64,000 nt of DNA. It comes from an uncultured Pedobacter sp. (GTDB taxonomy: Bacteria; Bacteroidota; Bacteroidia; Sphingobacteriales; Sphingobacteriaceae). Positions 25,920 to 35,069 of this stretch are shown piece after piece (the stretch's first letter is position 1; every line of letters begins with the position of its first letter). The stretch covers positions 1 through 64,000 of the forward strand of contig NZ_CAJYOJ010000010.1 of NCBI RefSeq assembly GCF_913776295.1, read 5' to 3'. Below the pieces are notes generated by a model. The model worked only from the letters and a program-made list of their open reading frames with translations. It searched no databases and was not told where the DNA came from. Position numbers and translations under genes: made by a program.

Positions 25920-26978
25920 ATGATTTCATTTTTCGAGGCTTCGCTTAAGCAACTTTCCATCCACCATACGGGTAATAAACTGGTTGAAGAATATTATAAA
26001 TTATCTGATGCGCCCTTAAAAATCGAGGATGAAATGTTGGGAAACCTGCTATTGCAGTATTTTTTAAAACCTTTTGAAAAGGTAAATGAAGTTTACCGCT
26101 TTTATCATCCTAATGATAATTTAGAATTAAACGAAGTATTCCATTTCGTTCATGAAATTTTTGAGAATAACGAACTGTTTCACGAAGACTCGCAGCAACT
26201 GGCCAAACATTTATATGATGTGGCCAATCACCCCAAAATTAAATCGGGTGAATTGTATGTTGCCTATTTTGAAAAAGTGCAGATAGAAGGCGAACAATTG
26301 GATGTGGTAGGAATTTTTAAATCTGAAACGAAAGATACCTACCTAAAAGTTTACCCGGAACAGGATGGCTTTAATGTAAGTTACGAACAGGAAGCCATTA
26401 ACATCAATAAGCTGGATAAAGGCTGCTTGATTTTCAATGTGGATAGAGAAGATGGTTATAAAGTTGTGGTATTGGATCAATCAAAGAGTAGCAACGACTC
26501 TGCCGTTTATTGGAAAGATGAATTCTTAAAGCTGAAAATCAGGAATGATAGTTATAATCAGACCCATAATGTCTTGGGAGTTTATAAAAACTTTGTCACG
26601 CAGAAACTTGATGACGAGTACGAAATCAGCAAAGCAGATAAAATTGACCTCTTAAACCGTTCGATGAAGTATTTTAAAGAAAAAGAAACTTTTGATATGG
26701 AAGAGTTTGGAAATGAGGTGATTGGTAATGCTGAAGGGATCGAGTCATTCAAAAACTATAAGAAAAACTACGAAGAAGAGTTTGAAAGTCCGATAGCCGA
26801 TCATTTTGAGATTGCCGAATCTGCGGTTAAAAAACAGGCAAGGGCTTATAAAAGCGTATTAAAACTGGATAAGAATTTTCATATCTATATCCATGGCAAT
26901 AAAGACATGATCGAGAAAGGTTATGACGATGATAAATCAATGAATTTTTACAAGGTGTATTTCAGGGAAGAAGAGTAG
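25920..26978 (+). CDS. 37-kDa nucleoid-associated protein (NdpA/YejK family)
   Basis: This 352-residue cytoplasmic protein matches the nucleoid-associated family across its length: an N-terminal HHTGNKLVEEYYKLSD, a central GELYVAYFEKVQIEGEQLDVVGIFKSE, and GCLIFNVDREDGYKVVVLDQS. The family binds the bacterial nucleoid; its precise function is not defined. The C-terminus ends in IYIHGNKDMIEKGYDDDKSMNFYKVYF. The gene has its own promoter and converges on the DUF58 gene. Confidence 0.88.
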   Translation: MISFFEASLKQLSIHHTGNKLVEEYYKLSDAPLKIEDEMLGNLLLQYFLKPFEKVNEVYRFYHPNDNLELNEVFHFVHEIFENNELFHEDSQQLAKHLYDVANHPKIKSGELYVAYFEKVQIEGEQLDVVGIFKSETKDTYLKVYPEQDGFNVSYEQEAININKLDKGCLIFNVDREDGYKVVVLDQSKSSNDSAVYWKDEFLKLKIRNDSYNQTHNVLGVYKNFVTQKLDDEYEISKADKIDLLNRSMKYFKEKETFDMEEFGNEVIGNAEGIESFKNYKKNYEEEFESPIADHFEIAESAVKKQARAYKSVLKLDKNFHIYIHGNKDMIEKGYDDDKSMNFYKVYFREEE

Positions 26979-26984
26979 GGGTAG

Positions 26985-27050
26985 TCTTGAGTCCGGAGTC
27001 GATAGTCATGAGTCATAAGTCGCCTACGGACTACAGACTCAGGACTGTGG
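26985..27050. repeat. GAGTC-type short repeat tract between convergent genes
   Basis: The tract is built from repeats of AGTC-containing 7-mers (gagtccg, gagtcga, tagtcat, gagtcat, aagtcg), then an inverted set (ggactacagactcaggact). The two halves can form an imperfect hairpin. Comparable 7-mer tracts lie at 28438-28490 and 42540-42590. Confidence 0.6.
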
Positions 27051-27051
27051 C

Positions 27052-28398
27052 CTAAATCCGCTGCTGTGCCTTCAGTGCCAAATATTGATTAATGACATTT
27101 ACAGTAAGCTTTTGCGGAGGTGTAAGAATAGCCAGAATACCATGTTTGTTTAATTCTTTAACCATCAATTTTTTCTCATAGATAAATTTCTCTGCGATGG
27201 TTTTATGATAAATGCCTTCTACATCTTTAGCAGGTTCCGTACTCAACTCTTTTAATTCGGTATTTTCAAAAAATACAACCAGCAATAAGTGGTATTTAGC
27301 GATTCTTTTTAAATACGGTAGTTGACGCTGAAGGGCCGATAAACTCTCAAAATTGGTAAAGAAAACCAAAAGGCCACGTTGTTTTACAACAGAACGAACG
27401 GTAGTGTATAAAGCCTCAAGATTGCTTTCCAAATACCTTGTTTTTTCTTTATAAAGCACATTCATAATGCTGCCCAACTGCGAGGCTTTACGGTCGGCTG
27501 GCACTATCGACCCGATCGTTTCAGATAATGTAATCAATCCGGCTTTATCTTCTTTAAGCATGGCCACTTTTGAAAGCGCAACGGTTGCATTTATGGCATA
27601 ATCAAGTAGACTCAATCCTTCAAAGGGCATGCGCATTACACGCGATTTATCGATGATACAATAGATATGCTGCGATTTTTCATCGATATAGGTATTCACC
27701 ATTAAACTGCTTTTTCGTGCCGTGGCTTTCCAGTTAATGGTACGGATATCGTCGCCGCCAACATAATTTTTAATCTGGTCAAATTCACTGCTTTGTCCGA
27801 TCTTTCTGATCTTTTTAATTCCAAATTCGGTTAAATAGCGCGAAGCAGCCATTAATTCATATTGACCGAGATGGATGAACGATGGAAAAACAGGTAAAAT
27901 TTTGGCTCCATCGAAATTGTAGTGACGGCTGATCAAGCCCAGAGGAGAGCTAATGTACACTCTAATAAATCCAAAATCATATTCACCACGTTTTGTTGGG
28001 CGCAGGTTGTAATAGATTGATTTTATTTCTGCGGGTTTTAAATGGAGCTTAAAATCTTTATCACGAATCTGAAACTGAAAAGGTATCTCATCGATTACCC
28101 TTGCATTCACCCCAAAGCCGTAATTATTTTTTATTTCGATCTGTATTGGGTTTTCATCACCATTACTTAAACGTTTAGCAGTTAACCTTCGGGCTTCAAT
28201 CCCATTGTTACTACGGTATAGAATAATCACATCAACAAAAAATAATAGGATAACAGCACCTGTTGCAATTTCAGGGATATCGCCTAACCACGCAAAAAAG
28301 AACTTCAGCAAGAAAAGTAAAATGCAGCATCCTAAAGCCGCGAATAAACGATCGCTCAGGAACAGGTTTTTGTAATATTGCTGAAAGAATTTTTTCAA
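27052..28398 (-). CDS. DUF58 domain protein with VWA-like core
   Basis: This 448-residue protein has two hydrophobic segments near the N-terminus (about 15-55), a beta-sandwich stretch and the DUF58 signature GGDDIRTINWKATARKSSLMV, followed by a VWA-like region with CIIDKSRVMRM and LLVFFENTELKEL. DUF58 proteins work with MoxR ATPases in complex assembly at the membrane. It follows the MoxR gene with a 95-base gap that contains the ACTGCAA tandem tract. It closes the MoxR block. Confidence 0.88.
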   Translation of the reverse strand: MKKFFQQYYKNLFLSDRLFAALGCCILLFLLKFFFAWLGDIPEIATGAVILLFFVDVIILYRSNNGIEARRLTAKRLSNGDENPIQIEIKNNYGFGVNARVIDEIPFQFQIRDKDFKLHLKPAEIKSIYYNLRPTKRGEYDFGFIRVYISSPLGLISRHYNFDGAKILPVFPSFIHLGQYELMAASRYLTEFGIKKIRKIGQSSEFDQIKNYVGGDDIRTINWKATARKSSLMVNTYIDEKSQHIYCIIDKSRVMRMPFEGLSLLDYAINATVALSKVAMLKEDKAGLITLSETIGSIVPADRKASQLGSIMNVLYKEKTRYLESNLEALYTTVRSVVKQRGLLVFFTNFESLSALQRQLPYLKRIAKYHLLLVVFFENTELKELSTEPAKDVEGIYHKTIAEKFIYEKKLMVKELNKHGILAILTPPQKLTVNVINQYLALKAQQRI

Positions 28399-28437
28399 TG
28401 TTCTTTAATCGGTTAATTATTTAAATCGGTTAACTAT

Positions 28438-28490
28438 AACTGCAAACTGGCAACTGCAAACTGCAAACTGCAAACTGAAAACTGCAAACC
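28438..28490. repeat. ACTGCAA heptamer tandem tract
   Basis: About seven imperfect copies of ACTGCAA lie between the MoxR and DUF58 genes. The sequence is simple and not coding. Confidence 0.85.
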
Positions 28491-28493
28491 GGC

Positions 28494-29471
28494 CTACCTC
28501 GGTACCTCTATCTTTTTAATGATCTGGTGTATAATGTCGCTTGTGGTTAAGCCTTCCATTTCCTTTTCAGGAGATAATAATACCCTATGCGCCAATACAG
28601 GGATAGCAACAGCAATAATATCATCAGGCGTAATAAAATCGCGGCCCTGAATGGCAGCAAAAGCTTTTGCACTATGTACGATGGCTAACGAAGCCCTTGG
28701 CGAAGCGCCTAAATAAAGCGAGGGGTTATTGCGGGTTTCGCTTACAATCTTGGCAATAAATTCCAATAGCTTAGGTTCCACAAACATACTGCGGATAACG
28801 CCCCTGGCTTCCAGTATCTGGCGAATGGACAATACCGGTTTTACTTCGCTCAGCAATGTTTTATTAACCAGGCTATGTTGTGCCTGTAAAATTGCGGTTT
28901 CTTCCTCCAGTGAGGGGTATTTGACTTCAATTTTAAACAAAAACCTGTCTAGCTGTGCTTCAGGTAAGCGGTAGGTGCCTTCCTGCTCAATAGGGTTTTG
29001 GGTGGCCAACACCATAAACGGTTCGTCCATCATGTAGGTTTCTCCATCAATAGTGACCTGGCGTTCTTCCATCACTTCGAAAAGTGCTGACTGGGTTTTG
29101 GCTGGTGCACGGTTAATCTCATCAACCAAAATAATATTACCGAAAATCGGACCTTTTCTAAATTCAAAGTCTCCTGTTTTAGTATTAAATATCGGGGTTC
29201 CCAATACATCAGAAGGCATTAAATCGGGGGTAAACTGCACCCTCGAAAATTGGGCTTCTATGGATTTTGCGAGCAATTTTGCACTGAGCGTTTTAGCTAC
29301 TCCCGGCACGCCCTCAATTAAGATATGTCCATCGGCAAGCAAACCAACAATTAAGAAGTCAATAACCTGTTTTTGGCCGATAATGATATTTCCAAGTACA
29401 TTTCTGATCTGATTAACGGCTTCATTTAAGGCACTTAAATCGGTACGTGGATTAAACTGTTCTTGTTCCAT
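28494..29471 (-). CDS. MoxR-family AAA+ ATPase
   Basis: This 325-residue cytoplasmic chaperone-type ATPase has Walker A GVPGVAKT, Walker B LVDEINRAPAKTQ, and the AAA lid with LDRFLFK and GASPRASLAIV. MoxR proteins help insert metals or assemble membrane complexes with VWA-domain partners. It overlaps the DUF4350 gene by 20 bases, so the two are coupled. It is part of the block DUF58, MoxR, DUF4350, DUF4129, SpoIIM and RDD. Confidence 0.94.
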   Translation of the reverse strand: MEQEQFNPRTDLSALNEAVNQIRNVLGNIIIGQKQVIDFLIVGLLADGHILIEGVPGVAKTLSAKLLAKSIEAQFSRVQFTPDLMPSDVLGTPIFNTKTGDFEFRKGPIFGNIILVDEINRAPAKTQSALFEVMEERQVTIDGETYMMDEPFMVLATQNPIEQEGTYRLPEAQLDRFLFKIEVKYPSLEEETAILQAQHSLVNKTLLSEVKPVLSIRQILEARGVIRSMFVEPKLLEFIAKIVSETRNNPSLYLGASPRASLAIVHSAKAFAAIQGRDFITPDDIIAVAIPVLAHRVLLSPEKEMEGLTTSDIIHQIIKKIEVPR

Positions 29472-30642
29472 TGCTTTGCGTATTTTTATAAAACTGTTCT
29501 ATGCTGTCGTTTAAATAAATCAATTGGGTATCACTTAAGTTGCCCGTGGTTGGAATTTGTATAAAATGCTGGGTAAGGGTTTTGGCCAATGATTCGTTAA
29601 TGCCTGTTTTCTCCATGAGTACCTGGGCAAATTTGCTGTCAATTTCGTTGGTTTTTAGATAATACCTGGTTCTTAAGTACTCCAGGAAATAGTTGATTTT
29701 TTTTAAAGCGATATCCAGGTTGTTGCGTTCGTGGTAATAAACGCTACCCACCACCTGAACAAAAGCCAATGAAGAGTTGGTAAGCGGATCGGCAACCGGG
29801 ATAATTCTTTGCCTTCGTTTCATATCGTACAGCACAAAAATAATCAAGCTGAATATGGTCAGATAATAAGCATATTTAAGTTCGGGGTGTTTAAAGAAGA
29901 CCCTGAGCATATCTGTAGTGGTGGCTTTTTGCGCAGAAAAATATTCATCAAAAATGAGCTGCTGAGTTCCGTTTAAGTAACTTAAGGTCTTAGCAGCATA
30001 TTCTGCACCATATTTATCCAATAGATTAAAATTAGTGTAAAAACCTGGCTCGGCAATCAGGTATAGATTTCCTTTGCCATAGCTGTAACGCAAAAAATTG
30101 GGTTTCCCGTCTCCGTTTACGCCGAGTACAGTAGCTTTACTGGTATCGAGTTTACTATAATATTGACTGCCAATCCCTCTTTCAAAACCATAATTTGCCT
30201 CCGTTTTAAGGTTTGGATTGGTGAAATTCAGCGTGTTTCCTTCTGCCGACATGGCACTAAGTGCTTGTATTTTTAGGTTTTTTTCTATTTTCCCCAGATC
30301 GTAACTGGCAATAAAAACATCATTGCCGCCCTGCATGTATTTAACCAGCTGATCAAAATCTGTTTTGCTGATATCTGTTTGCTGGGCAACGATTAAATAG
30401 GCTGTTTTGTTAAAACTTTTATCCTTTAAAGTATTGTAAATGGCGGTTTTAGACGACATTATCTTTGCCTCAGGTAAAATATCCTTTATCCGGTGGTATA
30501 AAATGTATGTTCCGTAAGGGATTTTATCATTTACGGCATAAGTTGGTGCCCAGTTTGTTGGAGTTGGTTTGTTGTATTGCGCAACCAGGTACAGGAGAAT
30601 CAGGATAGTACCAGCAATCAGATATATTTTGTAACCTTTCAT
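29452..30642 (-). CDS. DUF4350 domain protein
   Basis: This 396-residue membrane protein has an N-terminal helix (about 5-22) and a second near 265-285 (YYLTIFSLIIFVLYD). The large central part (about 30-250, LVKYMQGGNDVFIASYDLG, GKGNLYLIAEPGFYTNF) is the DUF4350 domain, which resembles a glutamine-amidotransferase-like fold. It overlaps the DUF4129 gene by four bases (ATGA type) and MoxR by 20 bases, so the genes are translated together. Confidence 0.85.
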   Translation of the reverse strand: MKGYKIYLIAGTILILLYLVAQYNKPTPTNWAPTYAVNDKIPYGTYILYHRIKDILPEAKIMSSKTAIYNTLKDKSFNKTAYLIVAQQTDISKTDFDQLVKYMQGGNDVFIASYDLGKIEKNLKIQALSAMSAEGNTLNFTNPNLKTEANYGFERGIGSQYYSKLDTSKATVLGVNGDGKPNFLRYSYGKGNLYLIAEPGFYTNFNLLDKYGAEYAAKTLSYLNGTQQLIFDEYFSAQKATTTDMLRVFFKHPELKYAYYLTIFSLIIFVLYDMKRRQRIIPVADPLTNSSLAFVQVVGSVYYHERNNLDIALKKINYFLEYLRTRYYLKTNEIDSKFAQVLMEKTGINESLAKTLTQHFIQIPTTGNLSDTQLIYLNDSIEQFYKNTQSNGTRTV

Positions 30643-31367
30643 TTGATCTGGCTGTTAAACTGGTTGAATGATTGGTTGATAGGCTCAAATTTTACCTCAT
30701 CAATAGGGAAATCTCCATACCAGATATAGTCAAACTGTAGGGTAAGCTTACTAAAATGATTTCGAAGATCCGGTTTATCAATTTCCATTAAATAATGATA
30801 ATTGGTTTTGTCGGGCTGCCAATTGATGATTTCGGCATCACTCAGTTTTTTTAACGCCCTTAAATATAGAAGCCTGACTGCCAGCCGGAATTTCCTTTCG
30901 GCAATTAATCTTTGTAACTCCTGTTCATAATCGATTTCATGGATGTTTTCGGTAATCACATCGTATGGAAGGACTGTTGCTTTTGATTTTTTACTGAATA
31001 TGTTCTCGGCCCCGATTATTTTGATGACGATAAACAAAATAATTGCTATCCCTAGTCCGATAAAAATATACCTCGAAATTAAATTAGAGGTTGCACCCTG
31101 AATCAATGAGCCGATTAACTGCCAAAACCACCTCCAGAATTTATCCCACCAAGACAGTTGTTGCGGGCCGATTTCGTCATATTGAAATTCTTTTTGCTCT
31201 TTATAACTGCTGATGGAATCTTTATCAAATTTTAGTGGGGTAATTTGAACACTGTCTGTCCTGATTTCCTTAACAATAGGTTTGGGCTTAACAGTTTGTG
31301 CTTTGCTGATTACCGGAATAAAAAACAAAACTGAAGCAAGAAGATATCGGAACAGTGCGCGTTGCAT
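30639..31367 (-). CDS. DUF4129 domain protein
   Basis: This 242-residue protein has a signal-peptide-like start (MQRALFRYLLASVLFFIPVISKAQ), one membrane helix near residues 95-115 (YIFIGLGIAIILFIVIKI) and a cytoplasmic C-terminal DUF4129 domain (AVRLLYLRALKKLSDAEIINWQPDKTNYHYL). I chose the ATG at 31367, immediately after the stop of the preceding gene; an in-frame ATG at 31415 would add 16 residues that lie inside that gene. DUF4129 is a usual partner of MoxR/DUF58. Confidence 0.85.
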   Translation of the reverse strand: MQRALFRYLLASVLFFIPVISKAQTVKPKPIVKEIRTDSVQITPLKFDKDSISSYKEQKEFQYDEIGPQQLSWWDKFWRWFWQLIGSLIQGATSNLISRYIFIGLGIAIILFIVIKIIGAENIFSKKSKATVLPYDVITENIHEIDYEQELQRLIAERKFRLAVRLLYLRALKKLSDAEIINWQPDKTNYHYLMEIDKPDLRNHFSKLTLQFDYIWYGDFPIDEVKFEPINQSFNQFNSQIK

Positions 31368-31368
31368 T

Positions 31369-32253
31369 TTAGTATTCTTCAGGTCTGCTATCAATAGGTT
31401 TGTCGGTACCGCCAAAATTTGAAATCCTCTCCATTAAACCGGTGCTTTCTTTTTGTTCAACCAAACTGAAATACGCCAATGAAATGGTAATGATGGGGAT
31501 AATGGTAAATACCTGGCATAATGACTGCAGAACCGTTGTGATCATGGTAAGTGTTAATGACATGTGCGGGCCTTTATGCGTAAACATCCCAATCATATTA
31601 AAGAGACTGGTAGGCAGAACAATCATGCTCATACAGGCGTAAACAATAATCCATATAACGATCAGCGTACCAAAGGTAATCCAAAAATTATCTTTTATAA
31701 TATTGAAACTTCTACCAAAGGAATAACCTAAAGAACCATTTTCGATCACCATGATGGGAAACATCATCGCTACATATGGGAATAACCAAAAGCCAGGCAC
31801 AAGACAAAACATAAAAGCAACAACCAACATAATGAGTAGTAAAATAGAACTACCAAAAACCCTGAAGAAGTAATATTTAAAGTACCCCCATACTTCATCA
31901 GTTGTAGGTGTTTGGTTCCCTTTTACGACGTAAATGGCTATATAAGAGAGTATGGCAACACTCATGCTGGTATATGAGGCTAAAGAAAACAAAATAGAAA
32001 GAAAATATTCTATACCATATAATGCAGAGAATCCTAAACCATTGCTGTTTCTTCCATTACCGATGGTATTGATAATATTAACCATCTTATATTGTTGCAT
32101 TAACATGGTTAACATGCTGGCCAGTACAAATAAACCGCAAAAAGTAAAGTATACTTTGATTAGTGGCTTAAAATTTTGACGCATGAAGGTAAAGGTATCG
32201 TTGATCACCTGTCCGAAATCTCTTTTTTTCTTAAATTCAATTTTCCCTAGCAT
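31369..32253 (-). CDS. Multi-pass membrane protein of the MoxR block
   Basis: This 294-residue protein has about six hydrophobic segments. I do not recognise a named domain. A soluble N-terminus (KIEFKKKRDFGQVINDTFTFMRQNFKPLIKVYF) precedes the membrane part. It overlaps the SpoIIM-like gene by 17 bases and abuts the DUF4129 gene, so it belongs to the same operon. Confidence 0.75.
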   Translation of the reverse strand: MLGKIEFKKKRDFGQVINDTFTFMRQNFKPLIKVYFTFCGLFVLASMLTMLMQQYKMVNIINTIGNGRNSNGLGFSALYGIEYFLSILFSLASYTSMSVAILSYIAIYVVKGNQTPTTDEVWGYFKYYFFRVFGSSILLLIMLVVAFMFCLVPGFWLFPYVAMMFPIMVIENGSLGYSFGRSFNIIKDNFWITFGTLIVIWIIVYACMSMIVLPTSLFNMIGMFTHKGPHMSLTLTMITTVLQSLCQVFTIIPIITISLAYFSLVEQKESTGLMERISNFGGTDKPIDSRPEEY

Positions 32254-33202
32254 GTTGGTGTTGCTTATGATAATAGACTTTAATGGGATAAATAAATACG
32301 TACCAGATGATAAAAGCTGCAGAAGATAATAAAATTAGTGCACTTAACCACAAAGGCATTTCCGTATGTCGGGTAACAAAGCTTTCAAAAAATGCGGCCA
32401 CAATAAAAATGGGTATCAGGCCTATTACCATTTTTAGTCCATCTTTTGCGCCTTTTAGTACAGCGGCCATTCGGGTATAGGTTTTAGGGAATAAAAGACT
32501 ATTGCCTAAAACTAACCCGGCCGCACCGGCCAAAACAATTGCAGAAATTTCCAGTGTTCCATGAATCCAAATCACCATAACCGATTGAAAGCCAATACCT
32601 TTGCTAAAAAAGAAGTATTGGAACGAACCGAGCATGATGCCGTTTCTGAACAACGAAACAATAGATCCGAAAGAAAATATGATGCCCAAAACAAAGGTGT
32701 ACAGCGCGACAAAAATATTGTTAAACCCAATTTGCATAAACATCATCAATTCATTACGCTGCTTATACACGCCAAAAGGATCGCCTTTTGCAATGTTTTC
32801 GTTCGTCATATTTACATAGGCATCACCCATAATCAAACGAACAAACGTATCATCATATTTAGCAGATAGGGCGCCAATAGCACAAGAAACCAAAAAAAAC
32901 GCCAGGGCATACAACACCTGTTTTCTGTGTTGTAAGAATATTAACGGAAGCTCGGTTTTCCAGAAATGAATAAATCGGTTCGATTTTTCCTTTTTGTTTT
33001 TGTAAACAGATTGGTGTAATTTGGAAGCTAAGCCATTGAGATAGGCAGTAGTTTTCGAATTTGGATAAAACGTTTTGGAGTAGGCCAGATCGTTGGTGAT
33101 CTCGATAAACTGATTGGCTACTTCATCAGGACTTGCCTGCTGCATGGAATCGTAATGCTGCCACTTATTCGAATTCTGTTTAACAAATAAAGCTTCTCTC
33201 AT
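32237..33202 (-). CDS. SpoIIM/DUF95-type membrane protein
   Basis: This 321-residue protein begins with a cytoplasmic part (about 1-100), then about five membrane helices typical of the stage II sporulation protein M family (LLFLQHRKQVLYALAFFLVS-like start, then IWIHGTLEISAIVLAGAAGLVLGNSL). The HGTLEI motif is a hallmark. The organism should not sporulate; the family here accompanies MoxR and RDD proteins in a conserved membrane module. It is the first gene of the minus-strand block, divergent from the RDD gene. Confidence 0.9.
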   Translation of the reverse strand: MREALFVKQNSNKWQHYDSMQQASPDEVANQFIEITNDLAYSKTFYPNSKTTAYLNGLASKLHQSVYKNKKEKSNRFIHFWKTELPLIFLQHRKQVLYALAFFLVSCAIGALSAKYDDTFVRLIMGDAYVNMTNENIAKGDPFGVYKQRNELMMFMQIGFNNIFVALYTFVLGIIFSFGSIVSLFRNGIMLGSFQYFFFSKGIGFQSVMVIWIHGTLEISAIVLAGAAGLVLGNSLLFPKTYTRMAAVLKGAKDGLKMVIGLIPIFIVAAFFESFVTRHTEMPLWLSALILLSSAAFIIWYVFIYPIKVYYHKQHQHAREN

Positions 33203-33399
33203 TTAAAGGCGTTAACAAATCTTGGGTTAAAATAGCTAAAATTTTATGGAAATAAAACCCACATTATTCTCAGATGTTTTAACTCATCAAAACAAATATA
33301 CATAGATGAATTAGCTAAACTAAAAATATAATAAAACTTTAGTTACAAAAAATAAAGATTTACCTGCGGCTATTATCTTAAAAAAAATTATGTTTGAAT

Positions 33400-34143
33400 A
33401 TGGATAGCATCAGAATTAGCACGGCTCAGAATATTGATATTGATTACGAAATTGCCGGTCTTGGAGAACGGATAGCTGCAAGATGTATCGACCTGGCCGG
33501 ATTTGCAGTTCTTGCTGTAATTACGATGGTTGTTATGGGCGCAACCCGGATGGCGATGTCAGGCATTGCTGCAATGATCATTTTTTTTATTTTTCTGGCC
33601 GTTTTTATTTTCTATGATCTGGTGTGCGAAATCACTATGGATGGACAAACTTTTGGAAAAAAGGTGTTAAAGATCAAGGTGATCAGCATTGATGGTACAC
33701 AGCCAACTTTCGGGCAGTATATTTTCAGGTGGTTATTCCGGATGATTGATTTCGGCTTTCCTTTTGGCTGGGGCGTAGTCGCACTGGTATCAGTAGCCAT
33801 AACCAAAAACCACCAGCGGTTAGGGGATTTACTGGCCAAAACCACCTTAATAAAAACCAAACCCCGTACCGAATTGGCCAATGTAGCATTCAGTTTTAAT
33901 TTACCCGAAGAATATGAACCGCTGTTTAAGGAAGTACTGCATTTAAACGATCGGGATATAGAGCTTATTCATGAAGTGTTGACCAGTTATTATCAAACAG
34001 GGAATCCCGATTTAATTTATGCCATGGCGGCTAAAACCAAAGCCCATATTTTGGTAAACATTCCGGTTGGGATGAACGAATTACAGTTTCTGGAAACAGT
34101 ATTAAAGGATTACAATCATCTTACCGCTAACATAGGCGTTTAG
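33400..34143 (+). CDS. RDD-family membrane protein
   Basis: This 247-residue protein has the RDD signature (GERIAARCIDLAGFAVL, then GQTFGKKVLKIKVI) with about three helices, and a soluble C-terminal part (about 160-247). I chose the ATG at 33400; the TTG six bases upstream in frame is less likely. A TATGTTTG box at 33389-33396 lies just three bases before this ATG, again suggesting little or no leader. RDD proteins are the usual divergent neighbour of SpoIIM/MoxR. The last four bases overlap the convergent DUF2752 gene. Confidence 0.87.
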   Translation: MDSIRISTAQNIDIDYEIAGLGERIAARCIDLAGFAVLAVITMVVMGATRMAMSGIAAMIIFFIFLAVFIFYDLVCEITMDGQTFGKKVLKIKVISIDGTQPTFGQYIFRWLFRMIDFGFPFGWGVVALVSVAITKNHQRLGDLLAKTTLIKTKPRTELANVAFSFNLPEEYEPLFKEVLHLNDRDIELIHEVLTSYYQTGNPDLIYAMAAKTKAHILVNIPVGMNELQFLETVLKDYNHLTANIGV

Positions 34144-34466
34144 CTGAAAAACATCTTTTGTAAATAGCAGATCATCACAAAATTACCGATAACGAGAACC
34201 AATATTTTAAAGATAAAAGAGCGTTTTTTAAACTGAAAGCGATACAATAAAACAGTTGAGATAAATAAAAACAGTAAGGGAATGGTTGGGGGATAAAGTG
34301 ACCAGCTTTTTGATAAATCGCCTTGAATAAGCGCGATAAATGATCTCTGAAAGCCGCAGCCGGGGCAATCGATGCCGGTTAAAGCCTTAAATGGGCAGGG
34401 AATTAAATGATTTTGCAGCCAATCAACCAGGTTGATTAGGCTGCAAAATATAAATATGGTAAACAT
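34140..34466 (-). CDS. DUF2752 membrane protein
   Basis: This 108-residue protein has about three helices and the family signature CPFKALTGIDCPGCGFQRSF near the N-terminal helix. The Cys pairs may bind metal or form disulfides, but the function of the family is unknown. It follows the DUF5684-like gene by six bases and is probably co-transcribed with it. Confidence 0.85.
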   Translation of the reverse strand: MFTIFIFCSLINLVDWLQNHLIPCPFKALTGIDCPGCGFQRSFIALIQGDLSKSWSLYPPTIPLLFLFISTVLLYRFQFKKRSFIFKILVLVIGNFVMICYLQKMFFS

Positions 34467-34472
34467 CCTGAA

Positions 34473-34982
34473 TTATACTACTGGTGGCGGAGTATCATTT
34501 GGATGATCTTGATGACCGGTTGGTTTGTTGAAAGGATTGTTGGTACTGTTAAATGGGTTGTTTGGATTGTTAAAAGGATTGTTTCCAAAACCGCCATTTT
34601 GTGCTTCCGCTGCTGATGGGCCTAAGTATTTAGCATCTCCAAAACCTAAAATTGGCCAGAAGATGTAAGGGAAAATAACCATACCAACTGTAAAACCCTC
34701 TGATTTGCCAAAGCTTTTGCTTACTAAATTGTAAAGCCAGATTGCAAATACAATGTTCACGCAAGGAATGATTAACCATAAAATCCAGATCATCGGTTTA
34801 CCAACAATCTCTAATAAGATAATTAAGTTGTAAATAGGAATAATAGCTGCCCAGCCTGGTTTGCCCGCTTTTTCGAACACTTTCCACATGCCCACAATCA
34901 TTATTACGATTATTGCAAGATATAAGATTGCAATACCCCCTCCAATGCCTGCGGCTACTCCGCTTGATTCATACTCATTCAT
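34473..34982 (-). CDS. DUF5684-like membrane protein with Asn-Pro-Phe repeats
   Basis: This 169-residue protein has three or four membrane helices (about 15-110) followed by a cytoplasmic or exposed tail of NPFN-type repeats (FGNNPFNNPNNPFN, then NNPFNKP; about residues 130-157). The membrane part with WKVFEKAGKPGWAAIIPIYN fits the DUF5684/SdpI-like group of small Bacteroidetes membrane proteins. The repeats give the DNA a simple-sequence look at 34520-34590. Confidence 0.78.
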   Translation of the reverse strand: MNEYESSGVAAGIGGGIAILYLAIIVIMIVGMWKVFEKAGKPGWAAIIPIYNLIILLEIVGKPMIWILWLIIPCVNIVFAIWLYNLVSKSFGKSEGFTVGMVIFPYIFWPILGFGDAKYLGPSAAEAQNGGFGNNPFNNPNNPFNSTNNPFNKPTGHQDHPNDTPPPVV

Positions 34983-35069
34983 AAATTACTGTTTTTAAAG
35001 GTGATTAATTTAAATTGTCGAACTAAAATAAATTTTTTAATTTAAAAACAGAATAAATGAGTATTTTAA

